DNA of 64,000 bases from NCBI GenBank assembly GCA_023426575.1, contig JAFAAL010000021.1:18283-82282 (forward strand), written 5' to 3'. Below the pieces are notes generated by a model. That model was not told the DNA's origin, did no database searches, and saw only the letters and a program-made list of their open reading frames with translations. The DNA comes from Bacillota bacterium. GTDB taxonomy: Bacteria > Bacillota > Clostridia > Saccharofermentanales > DTU023. A program made the translations under genes and the position numbers. Positions 51,909 to 59,598 of this stretch are shown here, piece by piece (position 1 is the first letter of the stretch; each line of letters opens with the position of its first letter).

Positions 51909-52742
51909 ATGAGTCAGGCAGATCAGATTTTCAAGGCGACATGCCGAGAGGTCCTCGAGAGAGGATATCGCCAGGGACCCCCCGACATCGTCAGACCGCG
52001 TTGGGAGGATGGCAGCCCCGCGTATACCATCCGCTCCTTTGGCATTGTCAATCGCTACGACTTGAGTCAGGAATTTCCAATCCTTACCCTCCGTCAATTC
52101 AATTACAAGAAAGCGATCGACGAGCTCCTCTGGATCTGGCAGAAGAAATCAAATCGCCTGAGCGAGCTAAACTCTAAGGTTTGGGATGCCTGGGCGGATG
52201 AGGAGGGAACCATCGGCAAGGCCTATGGCTACCAATTGGGCCAAGTCTATGACTTCCCCGAGGGACAAAAGGACCAGGTTGACCATCTCCTCTGGCAATT
52301 GACCCACGATTTTGAGAGCCGCCGCATGGTCTGCCATATGTACAACTTCGCAGATCTTTCAGAGATGGCCCTCTATCCCTGTGCCTATTCCATGACCTTT
52401 TCAGTCATCAATGGCAAGCTCAACGGAGTGCTCAATCAGAGGAGCCAGGACCTCCTCGCCGCCTCCTGCTGGAATGTGGTCCAGTATGCAGCACTGATCC
52501 TCATGCTTTCACAAGTCTCAGGACTCGAGGCGGGCGAGCTTGTTCATGTCATTGTCGATGCCCATATCTATGACCGCCACGAGCCTCAGGTCAGAGAGCT
52601 CCTCGAGCGTCCCGAGTATCCCGGCCCGAAGATGCGGCTGGATCCCCAGATCAAAAACTTCTACGACTTTACAGTGGATAGTTTTCACTTGGAAGACTAT
52701 CAGCATGGCCCAGGAATCGGTCCGATTCCCGTGGCGACTTAG
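51909..52742 (+). CDS. thyA: Thymidylate synthase, B. subtilis ThyA type
   Basis: A 277-residue enzyme that methylates dUMP with methylene-tetrahydrofolate. It follows the Bacillus/phi3T form (LLWIWQKKSN, GTIGKAYGYQLG, DQVDHLLWQL). The catalytic cysteine is in ALYPCAYS; the residue after it is alanine instead of the histidine of E. coli, which is in line with the B. subtilis subfamily where it is not histidine either. QRSQDLLA and the HIYDRHEPQ segment bind dUMP. I start at the ATG at 51909 with TGGAGG upstream rather than the GTG at 51897. folA follows after nine bases. Confidence 0.92.
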   Translation: MSQADQIFKATCREVLERGYRQGPPDIVRPRWEDGSPAYTIRSFGIVNRYDLSQEFPILTLRQFNYKKAIDELLWIWQKKSNRLSELNSKVWDAWADEEGTIGKAYGYQLGQVYDFPEGQKDQVDHLLWQLTHDFESRRMVCHMYNFADLSEMALYPCAYSMTFSVINGKLNGVLNQRSQDLLAASCWNVVQYAALILMLSQVSGLEAGELVHVIVDAHIYDRHEPQVRELLERPEYPGPKMRLDPQIKNFYDFTVDSFHLEDYQHGPGIGPIPVAT

Positions 52743-52751
52743 GAGATCTCT

Positions 52752-53282
52752 ATGCGTGCCATTGTCCTCGTCGATGAAAATTTCGGCATCGGTTGCCAGG
52801 GAGAGCAAATTCTCTATCTCAAGTCCGATCTCCAGCGTTTTGTCCGCCTGACGCGCGGACACGTCATGATCTACGGTCGAAAGACGATGGAGACATTCCC
52901 AGATGGACTACCCCTCAAGGGCCGTCTCAACCTGATCCTCAGTGAGCGGAGAGATATTAGCTGGCCAGAGGATCGAGAGGCCAAGGTGATTCACTCTCTG
53001 GAAGAACTGCAGGCTGAGCTGCGGACTCTCAAAGCTCAGGGATATCTGGAAAGTGAATTCTTTGTGCTCGGGGGCGCCTCTGTCTATGAGCAGCTGCTGC
53101 CCAGCTGTGACAGTATCGAGCTCACCTATGTCAGGATCAGAACTCATGCCGACAGATCCTTTCCTCGGGAGGAATTGCTCCGAGATTTTGAACTCAGTCA
53201 GGAGTCAGAGGAAATGACGGAAGTCATGGATGATGGCCGCCAGATCTCTTACGTCTATCGTTCATATCGACGCAAGTCATAG
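52752..53282 (+). CDS. folA: Dihydrofolate reductase
   Basis: A 176-residue enzyme that regenerates tetrahydrofolate from the dihydrofolate made by thyA next door. It shows IVLVDENFGIG at the N terminus, the NADPH-binding YGRKTMETFP segment, NLILSERRD and VLGGASVYEQLLP with the conserved GGxxxY. AGGAGA precedes the ATG. thyA-folA is a common pairing. Length is typical. Confidence 0.95.
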   Translation: MRAIVLVDENFGIGCQGEQILYLKSDLQRFVRLTRGHVMIYGRKTMETFPDGLPLKGRLNLILSERRDISWPEDREAKVIHSLEELQAELRTLKAQGYLESEFFVLGGASVYEQLLPSCDSIELTYVRIRTHADRSFPREELLRDFELSQESEEMTEVMDDGRQISYVYRSYRRKS

Positions 53283-53301
53283 ATTCTAAAAAAAGAATGT
53301 C

Positions 53302-53329
53302 TTTAGCTCTCGTTTTATTGTATGATAAT
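53302..53329 (+). promoter_or_regulatory. Possible promoter of the MGMT fusion gene
   Basis: TTTAGC (53302-53307) and GATAAT (53324-53329) are 16 bases apart in the 73-base gap after folA. The match is moderate; TATGAT at 53321-53326 is an overlapping alternative. Confidence 0.35.
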
Positions 53330-53355
53330 AAAAAGGCCTCAAGGGGAGCTAGACC

Positions 53356-54357
53356 ATGAATACTCTGGAAAGACCAAGTGAAGTCAGCGATTACAAAGTG
53401 CGCAAGGTGAGCCTCGACCAGATCGGCCGGCTTGTTAAATATAGCCAGAGAAACGATCTCTCAAGACTCAGTGCCAGCGCTTTTCGTTCGATAGCGCGCT
53501 ATCTGAGATATGATCCTGAGAGTGAGATCTATGCGCTCTATGACGGACAGAACCTCCTTTTGCTCATCACCGTCTTTCATAGTTTGTTTCGAAACTTCTC
53601 GCACTTTGAACTGATCGACTTTCAACAGCCAGCAATGAATTTTAATCCAGAGCTCAAAGACTGCCTGGCGTCCTTTCTCCATACAGAGAGCAAAGGTCAG
53701 ACCCAGATTGTCTCGACACTCCCTCTGGCAGGAGAGCAGAAGCCACTGCAGGACGGATTCCTCTTCGCCTATCACCTCAGCCGTGAGCTTCTCAATCCAG
53801 AACCTCTGAGACGACTCTATATCGCACCGTTTCATATCTACTGCCGTTTTAGACGAAGTGATCAAAAAATGACGGGGCTCTGGGTCGTGCACGAGGATGG
53901 GACAGCCCCAGATTTTCTCGCTGAGTGCTCAGAGGGAGAAGGGCAGGAGGCTATCCCCAATCTGATTTTATCGGAGGGTGAGCCAGAGCTCTCTCTTGCT
54001 CTGGAGAAGATGAGAGGAATTTTAGAGGACTATCTGTCAGGGAAGAGCAAAAAGCTGGAGTTTGAGGCCGCCCTTCCCGCCGATAGCAGCGATTTCCAAA
54101 AGCGCGTCTGGTCTGAAATTTCAAATATCCCCTATGGAGAGACGAGAACATATGAGGACATCGCCCGGGCCGTCGTCAGTGACGAAGACTTCAGCAATTA
54201 CAGTCGCGCCGTCGGCCAGGCCTGCACGACGAATCCGCTCATGCTCTTGATTCCCTGTCACCGCATCGTCGGCAGCGAGGGAGAGCTCAGGGGCTATGTC
54301 ACTGGTGTGGAGACCCAGGCGGCTCTTCTCGATCTGGAATTTAGTAAGCGCAATTAA
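53356..54357 (+). CDS. Methylated-DNA-cysteine methyltransferase with an extra N-terminal domain
   Basis: A 333-residue protein. Residues about 230-333 are a complete O6-alkylguanine-DNA alkyltransferase domain: FQKRVWSEISNIPYGETRTY and the acceptor motif LIPCHRIVG with Cys301. The first 200 residues are not part of that family; they contain a strand-helix pattern (YALYDGQNLLLLITVF, GFLFAYHLSREL) that recalls GNAT acetyltransferases, which is a weak inference. The alkyltransferase half predicts direct repair of O6-alkylguanine; the N-terminal role is unknown. It may have its own promoter. Confidence 0.85.
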   Translation: MNTLERPSEVSDYKVRKVSLDQIGRLVKYSQRNDLSRLSASAFRSIARYLRYDPESEIYALYDGQNLLLLITVFHSLFRNFSHFELIDFQQPAMNFNPELKDCLASFLHTESKGQTQIVSTLPLAGEQKPLQDGFLFAYHLSRELLNPEPLRRLYIAPFHIYCRFRRSDQKMTGLWVVHEDGTAPDFLAECSEGEGQEAIPNLILSEGEPELSLALEKMRGILEDYLSGKSKKLEFEAALPADSSDFQKRVWSEISNIPYGETRTYEDIARAVVSDEDFSNYSRAVGQACTTNPLMLLIPCHRIVGSEGELRGYVTGVETQAALLDLEFSKRN

Positions 54358-54359
54358 AA

Positions 54360-54385
54360 GACCCCAGACGCTATGTCTGGGGCCT
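54360..54385 (-). terminator. Intrinsic terminator of the ABC transporter operon
   Basis: A stem of at least eight pairs, CCCCAGAC (54362-54369) with GTCTGGGG (54375-54382), lies between two convergent genes. The T-run (CTTTTAATT) is on the minus strand, so it mainly serves the operon ending at 54410. Confidence 0.8.
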
Positions 54386-54409
54386 CGTGAGGGTTTGAAA
54401 GAAAGAATT

Positions 54410-55777
54410 TTAGTTGTTTCTGGCCTCGTCGATGGCTTTTTCCCCGTTTTTCTGGGCATCTTCTAGGGCCGAGTCGATGTCTTTCTCACCGCTAAAAATC
54501 AGATCTAACTGATCACCGAGGGCATCGAGCGCATTGATGCCGCCGATATTCCTGCTGCCCTGGAAGCCGTTGTCCATCTGCTCGAGAGACATCTTCTTGA
54601 TTTCTTTATCTGCGAGGACTTCTGCGAAGACGGGGACCTCAGCAGCAGATTTACGGACGGGGATATAGCCTGTCATTGCTGCAAAGTAGGCGGTATTCTC
54701 AGAGTTCGTCAGGAATTTCAAATAGTCCCAGGCCGCTTGTTTCTCGGCCTCTGTGCCCGTATCAAAGATCGTGACGTTGGTGCCGTAGTAGAGCTGATCG
54801 TTGGTCTTGTGAGCGGGCAGTGGGGCTGCCTTGATGGTAATGCCTTCCATGGTATCGGCCTCGATATGAGGTAGGGCAGATGTCGATGCGACACACATGG
54901 CCGCCCGGCCCTGTTGGAGAGGCAGGTTGGGATACTTGTCTTCACCGGCCAATCTGGCACTCTTGCTTTCGAACATAGAATTGATAAAGCTGACGGCTTC
55001 CTTGGTCTCTGGGGTGTTGAAGAAAAGTTCGTTCGTCTCTTCACTCATGGTCATGCCACCGGCCTGCTTGAGCCAGGGGGCGATGTCCGTGGAAAGATTA
55101 TTGGCAAAGACCATGCCATAGATCTCAGGCTCGCCATCCTTGTCCTCATCGACAGTCAGTGCCTTAGCCGCCTCGGCCCACTCTTCCCAGGTCTTCGGAA
55201 CGTCGATGCCTGCCTCCTCAAACATCGTTGCGTTGTAGTAGAGGACCATCATGCTCTTATTGAAAGGCATGCAGTACTGGCCCTCGCCCCAGATGCAGTC
55301 ATTCATAAACATCTCGGGGATGTCTTCAAAGTCGGCCTCACTCAGACCAGTGCCCTCGGCCTCAATGTAAGGCTTCAAATTGAGGGCCAGTCCCTTTTCT
55401 ACATACCAAGAGAGGCGATTTGAATAAATTTGTGAGAGATGGGGCAGTTGCTTGGCCTTGGCCGCAGCCATCAATTTGTCAAAGAGATCGCGGTAGCCGC
55501 CCTGATTTAAGAGATTGACCTTGATATGAGGGTGGCTGCTCATGAAGTCATTTGTGATCTTCTCGAGGGCCGCGAGATTAGCTCCATTCATTGAGTGCCA
55601 AAAATCAATCGATACTTCTTCCTGATCGGAAAGGTCGGTCGCAGTGTCAGAAGGCTTGTCGTCGACCTGCTCGCTTTCATTTGTCGCCTCGCCAGGACTC
55701 TTGCCTTTGAGTTCGGCGCAGCCGGTGAGCCCCATAAGCAGCATAAGGGCTAAAATAACTGTGATTGTCTTTTTCAT
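54410..55777 (-). CDS. ABC transporter extracellular solute-binding lipoprotein (carbohydrate family)
   Basis: A 455-residue family 1 solute-binding protein. The signal peptide ends in the lipobox LTGC with Cys20, so the mature protein is tethered to the membrane; an acidic Glu/Asp/Thr linker follows. VSIDFWHSMNG, ITNDFMSSHPHIKVNL and WEEWAEAAKALT are typical of sugar binding proteins such as UgpB and MsmE. The actual ligand is unknown. It is the last gene of the operon, after two permeases, with AGGAGG before its ATG. Confidence 0.92.
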   Translation of the reverse strand: MKKTITVILALMLLMGLTGCAELKGKSPGEATNESEQVDDKPSDTATDLSDQEEVSIDFWHSMNGANLAALEKITNDFMSSHPHIKVNLLNQGGYRDLFDKLMAAAKAKQLPHLSQIYSNRLSWYVEKGLALNLKPYIEAEGTGLSEADFEDIPEMFMNDCIWGEGQYCMPFNKSMMVLYYNATMFEEAGIDVPKTWEEWAEAAKALTVDEDKDGEPEIYGMVFANNLSTDIAPWLKQAGGMTMSEETNELFFNTPETKEAVSFINSMFESKSARLAGEDKYPNLPLQQGRAAMCVASTSALPHIEADTMEGITIKAAPLPAHKTNDQLYYGTNVTIFDTGTEAEKQAAWDYLKFLTNSENTAYFAAMTGYIPVRKSAAEVPVFAEVLADKEIKKMSLEQMDNGFQGSRNIGGINALDALGDQLDLIFSGEKDIDSALEDAQKNGEKAIDEARNN

Positions 55778-55812
55778 TTTTCCTCCTATTTAAACGGCGC
55801 TGGGCCGCTTAT

Positions 55813-56646
55813 TTATCCTTTGAGACCGCTCTTGCTGACACCCTGAATGATTTGTTTTTGGGTGCAGAAGTAGACGATCAAACTCGGTAAGCTAATGAGT
55901 AGCGAGAAGGCCATCAAGATGTTGTAACGCACGCCAGACTCCGTGGAGAAGAAAGCGAGGCCGACGGGTAAGGTGCGCATCGTCGGGCTATTCGTGACAA
56001 GAAGGGGCCAGAGATAGGCATTCCAACTGCTGATGACCTTTAAAAGTGCGATGGAGACGACGACAGGGCGACAGATGGGAACCAGAATTTTAAAGAGAAA
56101 AGAAAAGTCGGAGCAGCCGTCAATACGCGCCGCCTTGTAGTAGTGAAGAGGCACATCAATAAATTGCTGGCGCAGTAAGAAAATCGAAAAGACATTGACG
56201 GACCAGGGTAAAATGAGGGCCTGATAAGTATCGATCCAGCCAAGTCTTGCCAGCGTGACAAAGTTTGGAATGAGGAGTATTTCCCCTGGGACCATCATAG
56301 TCGCCAAGATGAGAATAAAGAGAATGCGCTTCAGGCGAAAGTCATAGTGAGAAAAGGCAAAGGCCGCCAGAATTGATGTGATGAGTTCGAGACTCGTCAC
56401 CAAGAGGCTGACGATAAGACTGTTGAGAAAATAACGGGCAAAGGGGGCTGCGCGCAGGGCCTCGACGTAGTTTTCGAAGATGAGACGCGAGGGCCACCAC
56501 TTCGGCGGCATGAGAAGCACCTCGTTGGCAGGTTTCAAAGAAGTCAAAATCATCCAGACAAAAGGTAAGAGGATGAAGGCGGCGCCGAGGAAGAGGATAC
56601 TGTACGCCAGGATGTAGAGGGGCAGCTGTTTTTTAGACTTTTTCAT
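55813..56646 (-). CDS. ABC transporter permease, MalG type
   Basis: A 277-residue inner-membrane permease with six predicted helices. The EAA-type loop that contacts the ATPase is present (YYKAARIDGCSDFSFLFKILVPICRP, with AARIDGCS). The sequence MVPGEILLIPNFVTLARLGW is typical of the CUT1 sugar transporters. It overlaps the other permease gene by 14 bases and partners it in the translocation pore. Confidence 0.93.
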   Translation of the reverse strand: MKKSKKQLPLYILAYSILFLGAAFILLPFVWMILTSLKPANEVLLMPPKWWPSRLIFENYVEALRAAPFARYFLNSLIVSLLVTSLELITSILAAFAFSHYDFRLKRILFILILATMMVPGEILLIPNFVTLARLGWIDTYQALILPWSVNVFSIFLLRQQFIDVPLHYYKAARIDGCSDFSFLFKILVPICRPVVVSIALLKVISSWNAYLWPLLVTNSPTMRTLPVGLAFFSTESGVRYNILMAFSLLISLPSLIVYFCTQKQIIQGVSKSGLKG

Positions 56647-57544
56647 CGCGATGCCTCCGTCTTGATTGTCTGGCCAGGAGAAATTGAATCAAGCTAAAAA
56701 ACAAGATGGTTAAAAAGAGTAGAAATGCGGCCGCTGCAGCGTAGGCAAATTCCCAGTGCCGATAAAATTTCGTGAAGATGTAATAGACGATGGTCAATCC
56801 ACTCTTAAGCGGTCCTGGACGGTTGCCATAGAGGACATAGATCTCATCAAAAGTTTTAAAAGTTCCGATCATTGTGGTCGTCGTGAGAAAGATGAGAGTC
56901 GGCTTCAGGAGTGGGAGAGTGATATGCCTAAAACGCTGCCAGACCCCTGCGCCATCGATTTGTGCTGCCGCGTAAAAACGTCGATCGATTCCCTGGAGAG
57001 CGGCAAGCCAGATAATGATGCGATAACCGAGGCCCTTCCAAACTGAAAGAGTCACCAAGATGGGCAGTGTGAGACGTGGATTCGTCAGCCAGGAGACTTT
57101 GGCAATGCCGAAAAATCTGAGGAAACTGTTGACCAGTCCAAAATCTTTGTTGAGAAGCCAGGCCCAGACGATAGAAATCGCCACTGAAGAAGTGACAAAG
57201 GGCAGAAAGTAGATCCCCTGGAAAAAGCGTCTCAGATGCGGAATACGGTTTAAAAGAAGCGCAAAAAATAGAGAAATGCTGACCGAGAGCGGTGTGGCAA
57301 AGAGCACCAGCGAACTGGTGTTCTTCAGGGCAAGTGCAAAGTCTTGATCTTTGAGCAAAGCTTTAAAATTATCGAGACCCACGGCGTAGACGACATCATT
57401 GAGGTAGTCAAAATCCGTGTAAAAACCCATGAGAAACGATTTGATAATGGGGTAGAAGCGAAAGACGACGAGAATAATGAGGGCCGGAGCCAAATAGAGC
57501 CAGGCCACCGGCTGATTTGGACGTGAAACTCTTGATTTACGCAT
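56633..57544 (-). CDS. ABC transporter permease, MalF/UgpA type
   Basis: A 303-residue permease with six helices and the EAA loop YAAAQIDGAGVWQRFRHITLPLLKP. The ATG at 57544 has GGGAGG upstream and overlaps the ATPase stop codon; a longer frame from 57595 lies inside the ATPase gene and is rejected. Family: CUT1 carbohydrate and related osmolyte importers. Confidence 0.93.
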   Translation of the reverse strand: MRKSRVSRPNQPVAWLYLAPALIILVVFRFYPIIKSFLMGFYTDFDYLNDVVYAVGLDNFKALLKDQDFALALKNTSSLVLFATPLSVSISLFFALLLNRIPHLRRFFQGIYFLPFVTSSVAISIVWAWLLNKDFGLVNSFLRFFGIAKVSWLTNPRLTLPILVTLSVWKGLGYRIIIWLAALQGIDRRFYAAAQIDGAGVWQRFRHITLPLLKPTLIFLTTTTMIGTFKTFDEIYVLYGNRPGPLKSGLTIVYYIFTKFYRHWEFAYAAAAAFLLFLTILFFSLIQFLLARQSRRRHRDEKV

Positions 57545-58601
57545 CCTGCGCCTCCCGGGAAAAAAGCTGCGCTCGACGCGGGCGAAAGTTGACAAGCTGC
57601 CCAGCGGAAAATTCTGCTTTGACTTGTTTTAGTTCAGGAGTCAAGAGACAAGTCAGTTCAAATTCGTCGACCAGAGCCTTCAGATAGAGATCTTTGCCAA
57701 TCCGGCTCAATCCCTTGACCACGGCACCAAAGCCACCCCTCTCGCAGATTTCGAGATCCTCGGGACGAATCGCCAGCCAGGCACGGGGAGGGTAGGGCGC
57801 TGAAAGCTTTAAATCGTTGAGCTTCAGCCTATCGTGACTTCTCTCAATAATGAGCTCGACGCCATTGACTTGTACCGGCAGCAGATTGATGCTTGGATTG
57901 CCGATAAACTGAGCTGCAAAAAGAGAGGCCGGCTGATCATAGAGCAGATCGGGGCTCTCAAACTGAACCACGCGCCCGTCTTGCATTAAAACGATGCGAT
58001 CCGCAATGGAGAGAGCTTCCTCCTGATCATGAGTGACAAAGATCGTGGTGATGCCCAGCGACTTTTGCAGCGAGCGAATATCCTCTCTAAGTTCAATACG
58101 GAGCCTGGCATCGAGATTTGAAAAGGGCTCATCCATCAGGAGAATCTGCGGATTCTTAACAATGGCTCTGGCAATGGCCACACGCTGTTGTTGCCCTCCT
58201 GAAAGCTCTGACGGTCTGCGATGACGCAAATCTGCAATCTGCAGAAGACTCGTCATCTCCTCAAAACGCCTCTTTTGCTCTGCTTTCTTGGCCTTTTGCA
58301 TCTTCAAGGGGAAGACGACATTCTCATAGACCGACATATGGGGATAGAGCGCATAGTTTTGAAAGACCATACCGATATCTCTGGCCTGAGGGTCCAGATC
58401 ATTGACGCGCTCATCGCCGAAGTAGATATCCCCAGTCGTTGGCGTCTCTAGACCTGCAATCATGGCAAGACTTGTAGTTTTCCCGCAGCCAGAAGGGCCT
58501 AGGAGACAGATGAGCTCTCCATCGTGAAAGTGCAGATCAATGTGATCAACAGCCAAGACTCCAGGAAATTGCTTGCTTAAATTGACGAGTCTGATATCCA
58601 T
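57537..58601 (-). CDS. ABC transporter ATP-binding protein, UgpC/MsmX type
   Basis: A 354-residue ATPase that powers the importer. Walker A is GPSGCGKTT, signature LSGGQQQRVAIARA, Walker B ILLMDEPFSNLD and the H-loop FVTHDQEEA. The C-terminal 110 residues form TOBE/OB-type regulatory domains as in MalK. The presence of a dedicated ATPase in this operon is notable because in many Bacillota one MsmX serves several importers. Confidence 0.93.
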   Translation of the reverse strand: MDIRLVNLSKQFPGVLAVDHIDLHFHDGELICLLGPSGCGKTTSLAMIAGLETPTTGDIYFGDERVNDLDPQARDIGMVFQNYALYPHMSVYENVVFPLKMQKAKKAEQKRRFEEMTSLLQIADLRHRRPSELSGGQQQRVAIARAIVKNPQILLMDEPFSNLDARLRIELREDIRSLQKSLGITTIFVTHDQEEALSIADRIVLMQDGRVVQFESPDLLYDQPASLFAAQFIGNPSINLLPVQVNGVELIIERSHDRLKLNDLKLSAPYPPRAWLAIRPEDLEICERGGFGAVVKGLSRIGKDLYLKALVDEFELTCLLTPELKQVKAEFSAGQLVNFRPRRAQLFSREAQDA

Positions 58602-58607
58602 AAAAGA

Positions 58608-59177
58608 TCAGTTTAAAATCAAAGCCTCAAGTGGCGACAAGTCCCGACTGTCTAAGGGGAAAATAGGAATGTCTAAATGAGCTTCCTCGAGACATTCTCT
58701 CAAGACATCCATAAAGACCCCAGGCGCTTCACTCACTCTAATCGTAGCAAGGGCAGCTCCTATGTCCTGGTGACTTGAAAACTCACCACCCCAAGTAGGA
58801 CTACTACAGCTCTTCTTGACGCCACAGCTGGGACTGCCCTCAACACCAATGATTCCAAGGATGTGGAAGCGATCTTTGATGCTAGGGTCTGAGTAGGCCT
58901 CCATTTCCATGAGGGTCGGGGCGAGTATTTTCCGGCAGTGTTCCCGATAGAAGATATTGTCAAACTGTTCTCGCGTATGTCCCCAGCGCCGCGGACCGAA
59001 AGCCGTAAACTCTGGGCAAGGCAGTTGAATCATTTGGATATCATTTTCGAGGGCAAGGCGCAGTATGCGTTGTCTTGCACTTTCTTCCGAGACGGCAGAA
59101 GGCTTCTCGCCTCGCTTGACCTTCGCGGCGGTGTTGAGGAGACAGTGAGATAGATAGATGATTTTAAGCGGAGCCAA
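58608..59177 (-). CDS. TudS-related putative desulfidase (DUF523-like, CD3072 type)
   Basis: A 189-residue protein related to TudS, the thiouracil desulfidase with a [4Fe-4S] cluster. Candidate cluster cysteines are Cys12 in SHCLLN, Cys54 in LPCPE and Cys118 in GSPSC; Cys81 and Cys124 are additional. RRWGHTREQFDN is typical of the CD3072-like group. Activity of this subgroup is unproven to my knowledge. It is the first gene of the ABC operon, six bases before the ATPase, which suggests the imported compound may be modified by it. Confidence 0.75.
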   Translation of the reverse strand: MAPLKIIYLSHCLLNTAAKVKRGEKPSAVSEESARQRILRLALENDIQMIQLPCPEFTAFGPRRWGHTREQFDNIFYREHCRKILAPTLMEMEAYSDPSIKDRFHILGIIGVEGSPSCGVKKSCSSPTWGGEFSSHQDIGAALATIRVSEAPGVFMDVLRECLEEAHLDIPIFPLDSRDLSPLEALILN

Positions 59178-59208
59178 TGGATTCCCTTTCTATACGCAAA
59201 TCGTCTCA

Positions 59209-59237
59209 ACTATAGCGAGACTTCTTCTAAAAGTTAA
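59209..59237 (-). promoter_or_regulatory. Promoter of the desulfidase-ABC operon
   Basis: On the minus strand TTAACT (59232-59237) and TATAGT (59209-59214) are 17 bases apart. The spacer TTTAGAAGAAGTCTCGC closely resembles that of the phage repressor promoter at 61619-61648 (see findings). Confidence 0.65.
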
Positions 59238-59310
59238 ATAGTTATTACCTATAGATATTGAGTAAGAAGATTAAAAGTTTGAATAGAGACGGTAACAGTC
59301 CTTCAATCCC

Positions 59311-59340
59311 TTGACAAGCAAATAAGGCTATGGCTATAAT
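59311..59340 (+). promoter_or_regulatory. Promoter of the tRNA operon
   Basis: Perfect TTGACA (59311-59316) and TATAAT (59335-59340) with an 18-base spacer, ending 35 bases before tRNA-His. This is the strongest promoter seen in the window. Confidence 0.88.
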
Positions 59341-59375
59341 GCAATGCGACTTTTGCCGTGAGGCAGAAATCACAT

Positions 59376-59453
59376 GGTGGCATTAGCTCAGACGGTTAGA
59401 GTGCCAGGTTGTGGCCCTGGAGGTCGTGGGTTCGAATCCCATATGCCACCCCA
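59376..59453 (+). tRNA. tRNA-His (anticodon GTG)
   Basis: A complete cloverleaf with the extra G at position -1 (59376) opposite C73, acceptor GTGGCAT/ATGCCAC, anticodon loop TTGTGGC between CCAGG and CCTGG, T arm GTTCGAATC and encoded CCA. Confidence 0.96.
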
Positions 59454-59458
59454 CCTAT

Positions 59459-59533
59459 TGGGGTGTCGCCAAGCGGTAAGGCACCAGACTTTGACTCTGG
59501 CATGCGTAGGTTCGAATCCTGCCACCCCAGCCA
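59459..59533 (+). tRNA. tRNA-Gln (anticodon TTG)
   Basis: A complete cloverleaf: acceptor TGGGGTG/CACCCCA, discriminator G, anticodon loop CTTTGAC between CCAGA and TCTGG, T arm GTTCGAATC and encoded CCA. It lies five bases after tRNA-His in one transcript. Confidence 0.96.
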
Positions 59534-59537
59534 GGAT

Positions 59538-59585
59538 GATCCAATAGCTCAGTCGGTAGAGCATCTGACTTTTAATCAGGGGGTC
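59538..59585 (+). pseudogene. 5-prime part of tRNA-Lys (anticodon TTT), cut after the variable loop
   Basis: The acceptor 5-prime strand GATCCAA, the D arm (TAGCTCAGTCGGTAGAGC) and the anticodon arm TCTGA-CTTTTAA-TCAGG, with anticodon TTT, are intact, and GGGTC at 59581-59585 fits the variable loop. No T arm and no complementary TTGGATC-CCA end follow; the sequence instead becomes an intrinsic terminator and then AT-rich element DNA. The third tRNA of this operon is therefore interrupted at this junction. Whether the missing 3-prime part exists at the other end of the element is outside the window. Confidence 0.88.
59565..59585 (+). other. Left attachment junction (attL) of the integrated element
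   Basis: The attachment core most likely lies in the anticodon arm to variable loop of tRNA-Lys, because host tRNA identity ends at 59585 and a tyrosine integrase gene begins 300 bases further in. The exact crossover cannot be fixed without the other junction. Confidence 0.6.
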
Positions 59586-59598
59586 TCACCCCCTTTTT
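59579..59598 (+). terminator. Intrinsic terminator spanning the tRNA/element junction
   Basis: AGGGGGT at 59578-59584 (tRNA anticodon stem end and variable loop) pairs with ACCCCCT at 59588-59594 (element side), with loop CTC and a run of five T residues to 59598. It would stop the tRNA transcript right after the tRNA-Lys fragment. Confidence 0.75.

Noticed and set aside
51909..52742. Alanine after the catalytic cysteine of thymidylate synthase, where E. coli has histidine
   Set aside because: The protein follows the B. subtilis ThyA pattern, a subfamily in which that residue is also not histidine, so it is not evidence of inactivity.
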